From assembly GCA_017405115.1 (NCBI GenBank), contig JAFRBA010000287.1:1-26168 (forward strand): a stretch of DNA of 26,168 nt. Direction: 5' to 3'. Numbering within the stretch: position 1 is the stretch's first letter; each line of letters starts with the position of its first letter. The position numbers were made by a program, and so were the translations under genes. Source of the DNA: Kiritimatiellia bacterium. GTDB taxonomy: Bacteria; Verrucomicrobiota; Kiritimatiellia; RFP12; UBA1067. Positions 8,671-16,649 of the stretch are shown in pieces. The notes beneath the pieces were generated by a model that was not told the DNA's origin, searched no databases, and worked only from the letters and a program-made list of their open reading frames with translations.

Positions 8671-8721
8671 TAAAGCGAGGCTAATATGCCGAGAAATCCG
8701 CCGGCGTAAACTGCGCTCCGC

Positions 8722-9345
8722 TCACGTCTTGAGCAGCTGGCGGCGCATGGCGATCGCGACGGCCTCTGCGCGGTTCGCCGCGCCGAGCTTGGCGTAGACC
8801 TCGTTCAGGTGCTGCTTGACGCGCGCCTTGGAGATGCCCAGCAGCGTCGCGATGTCGTCGTTGGAGAGCCCGCGCGTGATTGCGTCGACGACTTCGCGCT
8901 GGCGAGGCGTAAAGCGCGGTTCTTTCTCGACCTCCGTGAGCGCTTCCGCGATTTCCGGCGTGAGGCACCTGACCCCGGCGGCCGTGTCGCGGATCGCGGC
9001 GGCGAGCTTCGCCGACGACAGGTTCTTCGTGATCGCCCCGGTGGCGCCTGCGGCAAAGGCGTCCGCCAGCTCCGCCGACGTGCCGAATGTGGTGAGTATC
9101 AGCACCTTCGACTCGGGCGACGCCTTGAGGACGGCGGCGGTCGCCTCCGCTCCGCTCATGCCGGGCATCATCAGGTCCATGACTACGACGTCGGGCTTCA
9201 GCTGCGATGCCCTTGCGACGGCGTCTTCGCCGTTCTCGGCCTCGCCGCAGACGACGAGGTCCTTGGCGATGTTGATGATCGCCGCGAGGCCCATCCTCAC
9301 CACCGAGTGGTCGTCGACTAGAAGTATTCTTGTTTTTGGTTTCAT
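8722..9345 (-). CDS. NarL/FixJ-family response regulator
   Basis: This is a 207-residue two-domain regulator. The receiver domain (1-120) has the acidic pair D11/D12, phosphoacceptor D57 (VVVMDLMMPGMSG), T85/T86 and K107. The output domain (about 143-200) is a LuxR-type helix-turn-helix: FTPRQREVVDAITRGLSNDDIATLLGIS, then VKQHLNEVYAKLGAANRAEA. It lies directly downstream of the histidine kinase gene on the same strand, so the pair is a cognate two-component system in one operon. The start has no good Shine-Dalgarno; the 33 bases before it are made of degenerate CCTAGAAA repeats, so translation may be coupled to the kinase gene. Confidence 0.95.
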   Translation of the reverse strand: MKPKTRILLVDDHSVVRMGLAAIINIAKDLVVCGEAENGEDAVARASQLKPDVVVMDLMMPGMSGAEATAAVLKASPESKVLILTTFGTSAELADAFAAGATGAITKNLSSAKLAAAIRDTAAGVRCLTPEIAEALTEVEKEPRFTPRQREVVDAITRGLSNDDIATLLGISKARVKQHLNEVYAKLGAANRAEAVAIAMRRQLLKT

Positions 9346-9349
9346 AGGG

Positions 9350-9383
9350 TTTTTCTAGGCTTCTGGATTTCTAGGTTCCTAGG
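9350..9383 (-). repeat. Four degenerate CCTAGAAA-type octamer repeats
   Basis: Read on the minus strand the kinase-regulator junction is CCTAGGAA, CCTAGAAAT, CCAGAAG, CCTAGAAAAA. The TAG in the first unit is the kinase stop codon. The repeat fills nearly the whole intergenic gap and displaces any Shine-Dalgarno for the regulator. Confidence 0.65.
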
Positions 9384-11454
9384 CCGCCGGGGGCTTCAGC
9401 GAGACCGAGACCTTCGCTCCTTTGCCGGGAGCGGAGTCGATGGCGAGCGAGCCGCTAAGACGGGCGACTCGCTCGCGAACGCCCTGAAGCCCGAAATGCC
9501 CGTCGGCGGGACCGGGGCGTTTTGCCGGATCGAATCCGCATCCGTCGTCTTTCACCGAGAGTCTAATGTTGCCGTTGTCCTCTGCGCCGTCGACCTTGAT
9601 GTTTTCCGCCCCGCCGTGCCGCGCGGCGTTGACGCACAGCTCGCGCACGATGCAAAGAATCGAGTGCGCCGTCGAGTCGGACATCCTGCTCCGCCTGACG
9701 TCGAAGTCGACCGAGACCTTCGCCGCGCCGACGCTCGGCCGTATCGCGCGCCGAAGCGTCTCCTCGAAGTCGCTGTCCTCAAGGGCGTTGTTTCTGAGGT
9801 CCCACAGGCAGCGGCGCAGCTCCTCGCGGCACGATAGCAGCGTCTGTCGCGCTACAGAAAGAAAGTGTTCGGCGGCGGGCAAGTCCGATTTCATCGTGTC
9901 GGCCGCCGCGTCGACCTGGAGCGACACGCCCGTCAGCGTCTGCGAGATCGCGTCGTGCAGCTCCGCCGCGAGCATAGTGCGCTCGCCGATCCGCAGGTCG
10001 GATTCAGCCTTCTTGATTTCCGTCCTGAGCAGTTCGCGCGAGCGCCTTGCGACGAGGCGCCTGAGCAGCCAGTTCCACACGAGGAATGCGACGACGGCGA
10101 GAAGAAGTGCGCAGATGACGACGAAAAGGCGGACGGGCGTCCACCACGGCGGCCGCGCGACCACGCGCACGTCATGCGCGTCGCGCACGACCACGGCAAA
10201 GCCCCTGACATGCGGAATCGGCATGTCGGCCCGCCATGCGTCGGCCATCAGGAGGCACACGCCCGTCACCTCGACTTCACAGTCGCGCGTCACGTTGGCG
10301 ACGGCCTCCGGACAGGAACTCACGTCGACAGGCACCATGTGCTCGCCGGACTGTATCTGCATGCGGTTTTCGTTGAAGTCCTCCATCGGGACGCTGCGGA
10401 CGCGCCCTCGGATGCGGATGGTCTGCCCGTGGTTTAGAACCTGCACCTGCGGATCGCCACGCCTGCTCGTAAGCAGCGTTTCCGCCGTCACGTCCATTGG
10501 CTTTTCGGCAAGGGCGGCCGGCGGCGCCGACGAGTCGTCTGCGGCGCGGCAGAGCGCGTTGTCGAGCGTGATGTTGAAGAGATCTGTGCGTGGGAAGCCG
10601 ACGACCTGCACCACCTCGCCGCACTTCGGCAGCGTCTGGCCATTGGCGAGAGTGGCCTGGAACGTCGTCCACCGTCCGTACTTCTCGCCGCTGAGCATCA
10701 CGCAGTCACCGTGCCACGTGGCGAGGACGCGTCCTATCGCACTGCGACGCCCCAACGCGGCGATGTTGTGCGCGGTGATCGTTGTCGCCGCGCCGAGCGG
10801 CGGGGCAGAGAAGGGGTCTTCGGGCGGGGGCGTGATAACCTTGATGTACTCGTATCCGTCGATCGAGACGATGCCGCGTCCCTGGAAGATGCGCCAGCTG
10901 CCGAGGGACTCGTGGCAGAGTCCGGTCACTTCGACCTCCGCGCCGACCAGCTTCTCCGGATTGCGCGACCTCGCCACCGCCATTTCCACCACGTCTCGTC
11001 CGTCGCCAAGGAGAAGGAACATGTTGCTTTGCTGTATCTCGTCCGGCACGACGGCCGTCACGAACCCGCGTACGCGCACGGTGGCGAGGTCGTGTTCGCC
11101 GCGCATGATGCGGGTGACTGTCGTTTCCTCCGGCGGCGGGACTTCGCCGTGCTCGACGGTCGTGAACTGCTTCAGAAGGATTATATTCCGCTTGGCGTCA
11201 TCGATGAGGCCGCGGCAGCACACCTTTATCCTGTCGCCTGGCCGAGGACTGTCCTTCTTGTAGTTGTAGGTGTACACCAGCGTTCTGCCGGTGTCGTCCT
11301 GCAATACGAAGCACTCCGGCTTTACGGCCGTGACGACGCCTTCCATGTCGCACGCCCACTGCTTGCGATACGCCTCGTCAGGCCATGCGGAAACATCCGC
11401 GACGGTCGCCGCGGTCAGTAAGCAGTGCAGAGCTGCAAGCGTCGTACAAAGCAT
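9379..11454 (-). CDS. Sensor histidine kinase with periplasmic OB-like sensory region
   Basis: This is a 691-residue membrane kinase of the HisKA_3 (NarX/DesK-like) class. A signal segment (residues 1-19) is followed by about 420 residues outside the membrane, one transmembrane helix at about 443-464 (LFVVICALLLAVVAFLVWNW), a coiled-coil linker, the dimerisation box ERTMLAAELHDAISQTL with phosphoacceptor H500, and a C-terminal ATPase domain with N-box ELCVNAARHG, DDGCGFD and GHFGLQGVRERV. The outer region reads as four similar modules, each with a strand pattern like G-x-V-T-A-V ... D-x-G-x-x-V ... G-D-x-I-x-V-x-G, suggesting tandem OB folds. It is divergent from the Gly-rich protein gene and followed by its response regulator. 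The -10 lies 6 bases before the ATG. Confidence 0.92.
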   Translation of the reverse strand: MLCTTLAALHCLLTAATVADVSAWPDEAYRKQWACDMEGVVTAVKPECFVLQDDTGRTLVYTYNYKKDSPRPGDRIKVCCRGLIDDAKRNIILLKQFTTVEHGEVPPPEETTVTRIMRGEHDLATVRVRGFVTAVVPDEIQQSNMFLLLGDGRDVVEMAVARSRNPEKLVGAEVEVTGLCHESLGSWRIFQGRGIVSIDGYEYIKVITPPPEDPFSAPPLGAATTITAHNIAALGRRSAIGRVLATWHGDCVMLSGEKYGRWTTFQATLANGQTLPKCGEVVQVVGFPRTDLFNITLDNALCRAADDSSAPPAALAEKPMDVTAETLLTSRRGDPQVQVLNHGQTIRIRGRVRSVPMEDFNENRMQIQSGEHMVPVDVSSCPEAVANVTRDCEVEVTGVCLLMADAWRADMPIPHVRGFAVVVRDAHDVRVVARPPWWTPVRLFVVICALLLAVVAFLVWNWLLRRLVARRSRELLRTEIKKAESDLRIGERTMLAAELHDAISQTLTGVSLQVDAAADTMKSDLPAAEHFLSVARQTLLSCREELRRCLWDLRNNALEDSDFEETLRRAIRPSVGAAKVSVDFDVRRSRMSDSTAHSILCIVRELCVNAARHGGAENIKVDGAEDNGNIRLSVKDDGCGFDPAKRPGPADGHFGLQGVRERVARLSGSLAIDSAPGKGAKVSVSLKPPAA

Positions 11455-11460
11455 ACGTGG

Positions 11461-11469
11461 ATTTTACCA
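11461..11469 (-). promoter_or_regulatory. Kinase promoter, extended -10, predicted leaderless
   Basis: On the minus strand TGG-TAAAAT occupies 11469-11461, and six bases separate it from the ATG at 11454. There is no Shine-Dalgarno and no good -35. Confidence 0.6.
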
Positions 11470-11511
11470 TAAAACACGGCGCCGTTGCTTGAAAAGACGC
11501 TATGCAACACC

Positions 11512-11527
11512 CTATCCTTTAGGATAG
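11512..11527. promoter_or_regulatory. Perfect palindrome CTATCCT-TT-AGGATAG
   Basis: A 7-2-7 perfect inverted repeat in the divergent region, ending just upstream of the -35 position for the Gly-rich gene. A second, weaker pair GTTGC (11484-11488) and GCAAC (11504-11508) lies beside it, toward the kinase. The position fits an activator site for one or both divergent genes. Confidence 0.65.
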
Positions 11528-11551
11528 ATACCATGTTGTGGCGGGATTTTG

Positions 11552-11557
11552 TATAAT
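11552..11557 (+). promoter_or_regulatory. -10 box TATAAT, predicted leaderless
   Basis: Perfect TATAAT six bases before the ATG at 11564. No Shine-Dalgarno is present. The -35 region is poor, consistent with dependence on an activator at the palindrome upstream. Confidence 0.7.
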
Positions 11558-11563
11558 CATGCC

Positions 11564-14500
11564 ATGAAATCTGAAAAAGGTCTTGTCGCGGCGCTCTTTG
11601 CGCTTTCGTTTCTTGTCGCCAACGGTGCCGACGGCACATGGGCAGCACGCTCGGGCGTAGGCACGGGCGGCACAAACTGGGCGATCTGGTCCGATACCGA
11701 TAACTGGGATGGCGAGACGGTGGCCGATGGTAGCGACGCCACCGCGACGCTCACGCCCGCCGCCGGAAAGTACATAACTCTGCCGGCCTCGCTTTCGCTC
11801 AAGAACATCGTGCAGGATACGGCCGCGTCGCCTGTCGTCTTGGTCGGTGACGGCGCGTACGTGTTCAACCCAAATGCAACTGGCGAAGGCCCCAAGAACT
11901 GCTATCTCTACTGTCCCTTTGATTTCTTAATCGTGAAGACGAGCGAGAACTATGCCGGTTTCATGGGAGGCTGCCAGATCTGCGGACCTGTCGGACGTCA
12001 GATTTCTGGCACGTTCCCGAGGTTCAGCGGCACGGTCAGCTTTCGCTATGACCTGTACGCCACGGCGGCTGGCGAGGAGCGGACGTTCACGACGTTCCCG
12101 ACATACATCAGCATGGACGTCGGCACGCTCCGCTTTATCGCGCCGCACGGCTCGTCCACCGCGCTTTCCTCGCGCTGGGTGCAGACTGCCGACTCTCCAT
12201 TCCTCAAACTCGCCGACGGCGAGACGACGCACGTCCTTTCCGCCGGCACGACAGTGACGGGCGACGGTATCCCGGAGGGGACGTTCCTGAAGCGCGTGTT
12301 CCCCGACGGTTCGATTGAGCTTTCTGCCGCGCCGACGACTTCCGCCGCCGCAAACACGCTCACTTTCGCTGCATTCAATGCTAAGACGTATGCGAAACTT
12401 CCGCAGCGCATTGCGTATTTTAACGGCGTGGGCCAGCGTCACATAGTGGTGCAGAAATACCGCGCCGAGGACGATCTCACCGTGCAGATACCCTATCTGC
12501 AGATCCTGTTTGCCGCCGCCGCCAACAATACGCGCTGGTATCGGTTCAAGACAGAGAGCGGATTCCTCCCCGGCAAGGTTCAGCTCGGATATGTCCATGC
12601 TAACTACAGCCCGGTTGTCCAGCTTGAGGACTGCAATCTTGAAATCTACGAGAACACTGAAACCACCGGTGCAGTCACCATCCGCATGGAGGGCTCGGCG
12701 CATACGGCGCATCTTGCCGTCACGAACGGCCTTTCCAAGTCCTTCGGCCGCTTGACGCGTCTGGCCGGAACGCTTGTAAAGGACGGCGCAGGCACACTTG
12801 TCATGAGCGTTACGAACAACACGGCGTCGGTGATCACTGGTTCGATTGTCGTCAACGAGGGCACGTTCGCGCCGACGTTCATGGACGCGGGCACGAACGT
12901 GATCGCATCGCTGACCGTGAAGTCCGGCGCGCGCTTTGTCATCCCAGAGGGCGTGGTTCTCTCGGTTGGTTCGATTACAGTTGAAGAGGGCGCGATATTC
13001 GGTGGCGCAGGGCGTCTCGTCTGCTCCGGGCTTTCCGACGCGGACATCCTCGGCCTCGTTCTCGAGGACGGCGTGTCGCTCGACGACGGACGCTCCGGCG
13101 GCGAGTTCGCGATAGAGGTTCTTCGCGGCAGGTATTCCGCGGCCGCGCAGGACGGCGACAGCGTGTGGCTGTTCGACACGAACGCGCTTCTGCGCGTGAG
13201 GGGCACGGGCGTCTTTGACATACTGGCCGTGGGCGGCGGCGGTGGCGGCGGCGCAAAGGCCGGTGGTGGCGGCGGTGGTGGCGGCGTCGCCTACACGCAG
13301 CGCGTGTCCGTCGCGGGCGGAGTGTATGCGCTTTCCGTCGGCCTCGGCGGCAAGGGCGCGCCTAACAAGTCCACTGCCAACACGAGCGGCGGAAACTCTG
13401 GCGTGTTCGGCATCGTTGCGCATGGCGGCGGCGCCGGTGGCACGTTCGGCGGCCGTGGTTCTAATTCTTATCTGGGTGTTGACGGCGGCTCCGGCGGCGG
13501 CGGCGGAATTCTGTATCCGTACTCGTCGAACGCAAAGGGCGCAGGAGGGGTCGGCATTTCCGGGCAGGGACATGACGGAGGACGTGGCTACAACACGAAC
13601 TGGGTGGGGAGTGCGCATTTCTACAGCAGTGGCGGAGGCGGCGGCGGAGCGGGCGCGCCCGGCACTGCTGCAGGAACGGCATTCGACGCCAATAATGTGC
13701 TGCGTCCCACAGGTGGTGTGGGCGGCAATGGTGTGCTGTGCGAAATCTACGGCTCGAAGTACTACGGCGGCGGTGGCGGCGGCGGAACTACTTCGAAGGT
13801 AGGTGACCTCTCCAGCAACTTCTGCGGAGGGCTTGGCGGCGGCGGCAACGGCGCCTGGGCGCGCGGTGGAACCGACCAGAGAGGCGAAGACGGCGTTGAC
13901 GGGCTTGGCGGCGGTGGCGGCGGCGGCTCCAACAACGGTGCCGACAGCGCGGGCGCTGCGGGCGGCGATGGTGGACGTGGCGTTGTGATTCTGAGGTGGC
14001 GGCAGGCTGCGCCGGCGGAGAATGAACTCTCCGATAGCGACTTGGCTGCCGGCGGGACTGTTCGTCATCGGGGTGGATACGCGATCCATACGTTCACCAA
14101 CGACGATTCGTTTGTTCTTTCCGAGCCTGCGCTTGTCGACATCCTGCTCGTGGGCGGTGGCGATGGCGGCGGCTCCCGTTCCGGCGGCGGCGGTGCGGGC
14201 GGCGGCGTGATCGTCGTCTCCAACGCATATCTTCTGTCTGGTTCCTATGACGTGACAGTAGGCCAGGGCGGCGCGGGTGCATCAGGTGCTGCAAAGATGG
14301 GTGCGTCGGGAACCGACTCGGTATTCTCCTTTGGCGGTGCATACGATCTTTGCGCTATAGGCGGCGGCGGAGGTGGTTCGAGTGGCTCCGGACTTTCTGG
14401 CGGCTCCGGCGGTGGCGGCGGCGCTCCGTACACCACGAGTTCGTGGCTTGCGAATTCTGGCGGCGCGGGAACTGCCGGTCAGGGGTGCGCTGGCGGCAAA

Positions 14501-14947
14501 GGTGTCCACAGTTATACAGGTAATGTCAATACTGACTGGCCTACTGCGCAGGCTGGCGGTGGCGGCGGCGCTGGCGGACCTGGCGGAGATGGCGATGCGG
14601 ATTCCAGAACGCCGGGCAATGGCGGCGATGGAATACTCTGCGACTTCAGTGGCGCGGCAGTCTACTACGGTGGCGGCGGTGGCGGCGGATCGGCGGCATA
14701 CGCATACGCGAACACGGAGTTCTATCTGGCCTCTGGCGGACTTGGCGGTGGCGGTCGCGGCGGCGCAGCGGTCACGCCTTATCCGAGCACTTCCGCCGGC
14801 GAGAACGGCGTAGACGGTCTTGGCGGCGGGGGCGGCGGTTCGGGCGGCGCATGCGACGGCGCGTCCACCGGCGGCAACGGAGGCAGCGGTGTCGTCATCA
14901 TCCGCTACCGCATCCGCAAGCAGGGAATGATTCTCATAGTCGAGTAG
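11564..14947 (+). CDS. Giant Gly-rich secreted/surface protein with duplicated module
   Basis: This is an 1127-residue exported protein. The signal peptide is MKSEKGLVAALFALSFLVAN. Residues about 30-540 are a beta-rich region with one autotransporter-associated strand repeat (LVKDGAGTLVMSV from residue 404, then GSIVVNEGTF). Two Gly-rich modules follow, at about 541-815 and 832-1120. Each starts with V-F/V-DILxVGGG, passes through poly-Gly runs, YYGGGGGGG and DGLGGGGGG, and closes with GVVIxRxR. The closing motif is the one seen in Gly-rich domains of phage tail fibres and surface proteins, where poly-Gly strands can stack. No C-terminal barrel, PEP-CTERM or LPXTG anchor is visible, so how it is held at the surface is unknown. 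The frame is open upstream through the -10 box; the ATG at 11564 is chosen because the signal peptide begins there. Confidence 0.8.
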   Translation: MKSEKGLVAALFALSFLVANGADGTWAARSGVGTGGTNWAIWSDTDNWDGETVADGSDATATLTPAAGKYITLPASLSLKNIVQDTAASPVVLVGDGAYVFNPNATGEGPKNCYLYCPFDFLIVKTSENYAGFMGGCQICGPVGRQISGTFPRFSGTVSFRYDLYATAAGEERTFTTFPTYISMDVGTLRFIAPHGSSTALSSRWVQTADSPFLKLADGETTHVLSAGTTVTGDGIPEGTFLKRVFPDGSIELSAAPTTSAAANTLTFAAFNAKTYAKLPQRIAYFNGVGQRHIVVQKYRAEDDLTVQIPYLQILFAAAANNTRWYRFKTESGFLPGKVQLGYVHANYSPVVQLEDCNLEIYENTETTGAVTIRMEGSAHTAHLAVTNGLSKSFGRLTRLAGTLVKDGAGTLVMSVTNNTASVITGSIVVNEGTFAPTFMDAGTNVIASLTVKSGARFVIPEGVVLSVGSITVEEGAIFGGAGRLVCSGLSDADILGLVLEDGVSLDDGRSGGEFAIEVLRGRYSAAAQDGDSVWLFDTNALLRVRGTGVFDILAVGGGGGGGAKAGGGGGGGGVAYTQRVSVAGGVYALSVGLGGKGAPNKSTANTSGGNSGVFGIVAHGGGAGGTFGGRGSNSYLGVDGGSGGGGGILYPYSSNAKGAGGVGISGQGHDGGRGYNTNWVGSAHFYSSGGGGGGAGAPGTAAGTAFDANNVLRPTGGVGGNGVLCEIYGSKYYGGGGGGGTTSKVGDLSSNFCGGLGGGGNGAWARGGTDQRGEDGVDGLGGGGGGGSNNGADSAGAAGGDGGRGVVILRWRQAAPAENELSDSDLAAGGTVRHRGGYAIHTFTNDDSFVLSEPALVDILLVGGGDGGGSRSGGGGAGGGVIVVSNAYLLSGSYDVTVGQGGAGASGAAKMGASGTDSVFSFGGAYDLCAIGGGGGGSSGSGLSGGSGGGGGAPYTTSSWLANSGGAGTAGQGCAGGKGVHSYTGNVNTDWPTAQAGGGGGAGGPGGDGDADSRTPGNGGDGILCDFSGAAVYYGGGGGGGSAAYAYANTEFYLASGGLGGGGRGGAAVTPYPSTSAGENGVDGLGGGGGGSGGACDGASTGGNGGSGVVIIRYRIRKQGMILIVE

Positions 14948-14949
14948 CA

Positions 14950-15015
14950 GAATGTCCGCGAGAATCTCACTTAAATTGCGAATGCAGAATAGGTGAGATT
15001 CTGCCGTTGACATTC
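14950..15015. repeat. 66-bp interrupted inverted repeat after the Gly-rich gene
   Basis: GAATGTC (14950-14956) pairs with GACATTC (15009-15015), and AGAATCTCAC (14961-14970) pairs perfectly with GTGAGATTCT (14993-15002). An internal loop and a 22-base apical loop interrupt the stem. A competing pair GCGAATG (14978-14984) with CATTCGC (15011-15017) could form an alternative fold. There is no T-run, so it is not a classic terminator. Confidence 0.6.
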
Positions 15016-15039
15016 GCGGCGGGAAGACCGATTCTAGAC

Positions 15040-15148
15040 TTGGCGCTCCAAATGTGCCAAGTACAGGTGGTCTTTGGAGGAGGAAGATGCGATTTCTATA
15101 TTTTGCCGCTCCACAAGTGCCAAAATATGATATAATATGGAGCGTCAA
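15040..15148 (+). promoter_or_regulatory. Operator-like repeats and promoter of the first ATPase
   Basis: Two imperfect direct repeats (15040-15060 and 15103-15123, 18 of 21 bases identical, 63 bases apart) have the shape TTGGCGC-N7-GTGCCAA, nearly palindromic. A third, inverted half copy (TTGACGCTCCA on the minus strand) lies at 15138-15148. TGA-TATAAT at 15128-15136 is an extended -10. The second repeat covers its -35 region and the half copy covers the expected transcription start, a classic repressor layout. AAGGGGGA (15148-15155) is the Shine-Dalgarno. Confidence 0.68.
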
Positions 15149-15162
15149 AGGGGGATAGATTT

Positions 15163-16581
15163 ATGATAGGTCGCAAAAAAGAGTTGTTGGAACTGAAAAA
15201 AGCATACGAATCTAAGGAGTCGCAATTGGTTGCGATTTACGGGCGTCGTCGCATTGGCAAGACCTACCTTGTCAATGAGGCGTTCAACCGCTCGTTTGCC
15301 TTTCATCATTCGGGATTGAAGCGAGGCGGACTAAAGGAGCAGTTGAAGCAGTTTCGCATGTCTTTGCGCCAACAAGGGCATTGGGATTGTCCGACGCTGA
15401 ACGACTGGCAGGAGGCGTTCTTCGAACTGGGCAATTTCCTTTCTGGACTGCCGGAGGGCAGAAAGGTCGTGTTCCTTGATGAAATGCCGTGGATGGATAC
15501 GTTTAGGTCGAATTTTCTGACTGCATTCGAGGGGTTCTGGAACGGCTGGGCCGCGTTTCGCACGGACATTCTGCTAGTTGTTTGCGGTTCTGCGACGACC
15601 TGGATACTAAAAAAGGTCGTGCACAGCCGCGAGGGCCTGCACAACAGGCTTTCTGCGAGAATCAGATTGGAGCCATTCACATTGCATGAATGTCGGCAGT
15701 ATGCCGAAAGCGAGGGGTTGGGGCTTGACGAGCGTCAGATTGCGGAGTGCTACATGGCGCTTGGCGGCGTGGCGTATTACTGGAGCCAGCTTGCGAAGGG
15801 GATGAGTGCAGAGCAGAACATCAACCGGCTGTTCTTCTCGAAAGACGAAGGGCTGCGCGGCGAATTCGAGGAACTGTATTCTTCGCTGTTCAGGAATCCT
15901 CAGCCTTACGAACAAATAATCAGGTCGCTCGGGAAGAGACGGTATGGATTGACGAGAGACGAGATTCTGTCGGATGTCGGCAAGGGAAGCGGCGGCGACA
16001 TGACCAGATACCTCGAAGAGCTGGAGGAGTGCGGCTTTATAAGGAGTTACCATGTCGTGGGGGCTGTGAAGCGAGGGAAACTGTATCAGCTGATAGACAA
16101 TTTCAGTCTGTTCCACATGCAGTTTTCCGGTGTGCATGGCAGCGATGACGGTAATTACTGGACGGCATTTGTGCCGGAAGGGACAAAGCATGCATGGAGA
16201 GGCCTTGCCTTTGAGCGCCTGTGCCTTTCGCACGTACGGCAGATCAAGGAGGCGCTTGGCATATCCGGTGTGGCCGTTGATGTCTATGCATGGCGGCGAA
16301 AGGGAAAGGAGCGCGGCGACGCCGGTGTGCAGATTGATCTGCTTCTTGACCGAAAGGACGGAATAATCAACCTTTGCGAGATGAAATATTCGGAGGGGGA
16401 ATATGTGCTTGACCATGCAGAACTAGAACGCATGATAAGCCGCAGGGAGACATTCCGTTCGGCCTGTGGCATAAAAAAGGCCATACATCTCACGCTTGTC
16501 ACGTCCAATGGCCTGCGCCACAACAAATACAGCGGAAACATACAGAGCGAATTGGCTCTCGCTGACCTGTTTCGCGAATGA
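15163..16581 (+). CDS. AAA+ ATPase of the archaeal-ATPase/DUF234 type with nuclease-like tail
   Basis: This is a 472-residue protein starting MIGRKKELLEL, the normal opening of this family. Walker A is GRRRIGKT (27-34), Walker B is VVFLDE (D106/E107), and a sensor strand reads VVCGSAT. After a winged-helix-like middle region (about 245-330) the C-terminal part has QIDLLLD and INLCEMKY, a D392-x13-E406-x-K408 arrangement like PD-(D/E)XK nucleases, as expected for the DUF234 domain. The family is common in gut anaerobes, often in many copies, and its role is unclear. Codons are visibly AT-richer than in the left half of the window, which suggests transfer. The start has a good Shine-Dalgarno. 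The repeat-rich 215 bases upstream probably control it. Confidence 0.88.
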   Translation: MIGRKKELLELKKAYESKESQLVAIYGRRRIGKTYLVNEAFNRSFAFHHSGLKRGGLKEQLKQFRMSLRQQGHWDCPTLNDWQEAFFELGNFLSGLPEGRKVVFLDEMPWMDTFRSNFLTAFEGFWNGWAAFRTDILLVVCGSATTWILKKVVHSREGLHNRLSARIRLEPFTLHECRQYAESEGLGLDERQIAECYMALGGVAYYWSQLAKGMSAEQNINRLFFSKDEGLRGEFEELYSSLFRNPQPYEQIIRSLGKRRYGLTRDEILSDVGKGSGGDMTRYLEELEECGFIRSYHVVGAVKRGKLYQLIDNFSLFHMQFSGVHGSDDGNYWTAFVPEGTKHAWRGLAFERLCLSHVRQIKEALGISGVAVDVYAWRRKGKERGDAGVQIDLLLDRKDGIINLCEMKYSEGEYVLDHAELERMISRRETFRSACGIKKAIHLTLVTSNGLRHNKYSGNIQSELALADLFRE

Positions 16582-16613
16582 ACGAAAGCGGATGCCCTAG
16601 CCTTTGGGCTGTC

Positions 16614-16642
16614 TTGCTGCGGTCGGTGATGTTTGCTATAAT
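16614..16642 (+). promoter_or_regulatory. Promoter of serine hydrolase, predicted leaderless
   Basis: TTGCTG at 16614-16619, a 17-base spacer and TATAAT at 16637-16642 preceded by TGC (extended -10). The ATG at 16650 is 7 bases downstream. No Shine-Dalgarno is present. Confidence 0.78.
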
Positions 16643-16649
16643 TGATGGC

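Noticed and set aside
7302..8684. 460-codon plus-strand frame opposite larA
   Set aside because: Its translation is the mirror of larA (many Val, Asp, His, Arg), with no motif. larA has all expected active-site residues.
9566..11263. Plus-strand frame opposite the histidine kinase
   Set aside because: Ser/Arg/Thr-rich shadow with no domains. The kinase on the minus strand is unambiguous.
11927..14089. 720-codon minus-strand frame opposite the Gly-rich gene
   Set aside because: It arises because GGC repeats read as Ala/Arg runs on the other strand. No promoter or motif supports it.
16590..16616. Terminator hairpin after the first ATPase
   Set aside because: AGCC-TTTG-GGCT is a four-base stem without a T-run, and it lies next to the -35 of the next gene.
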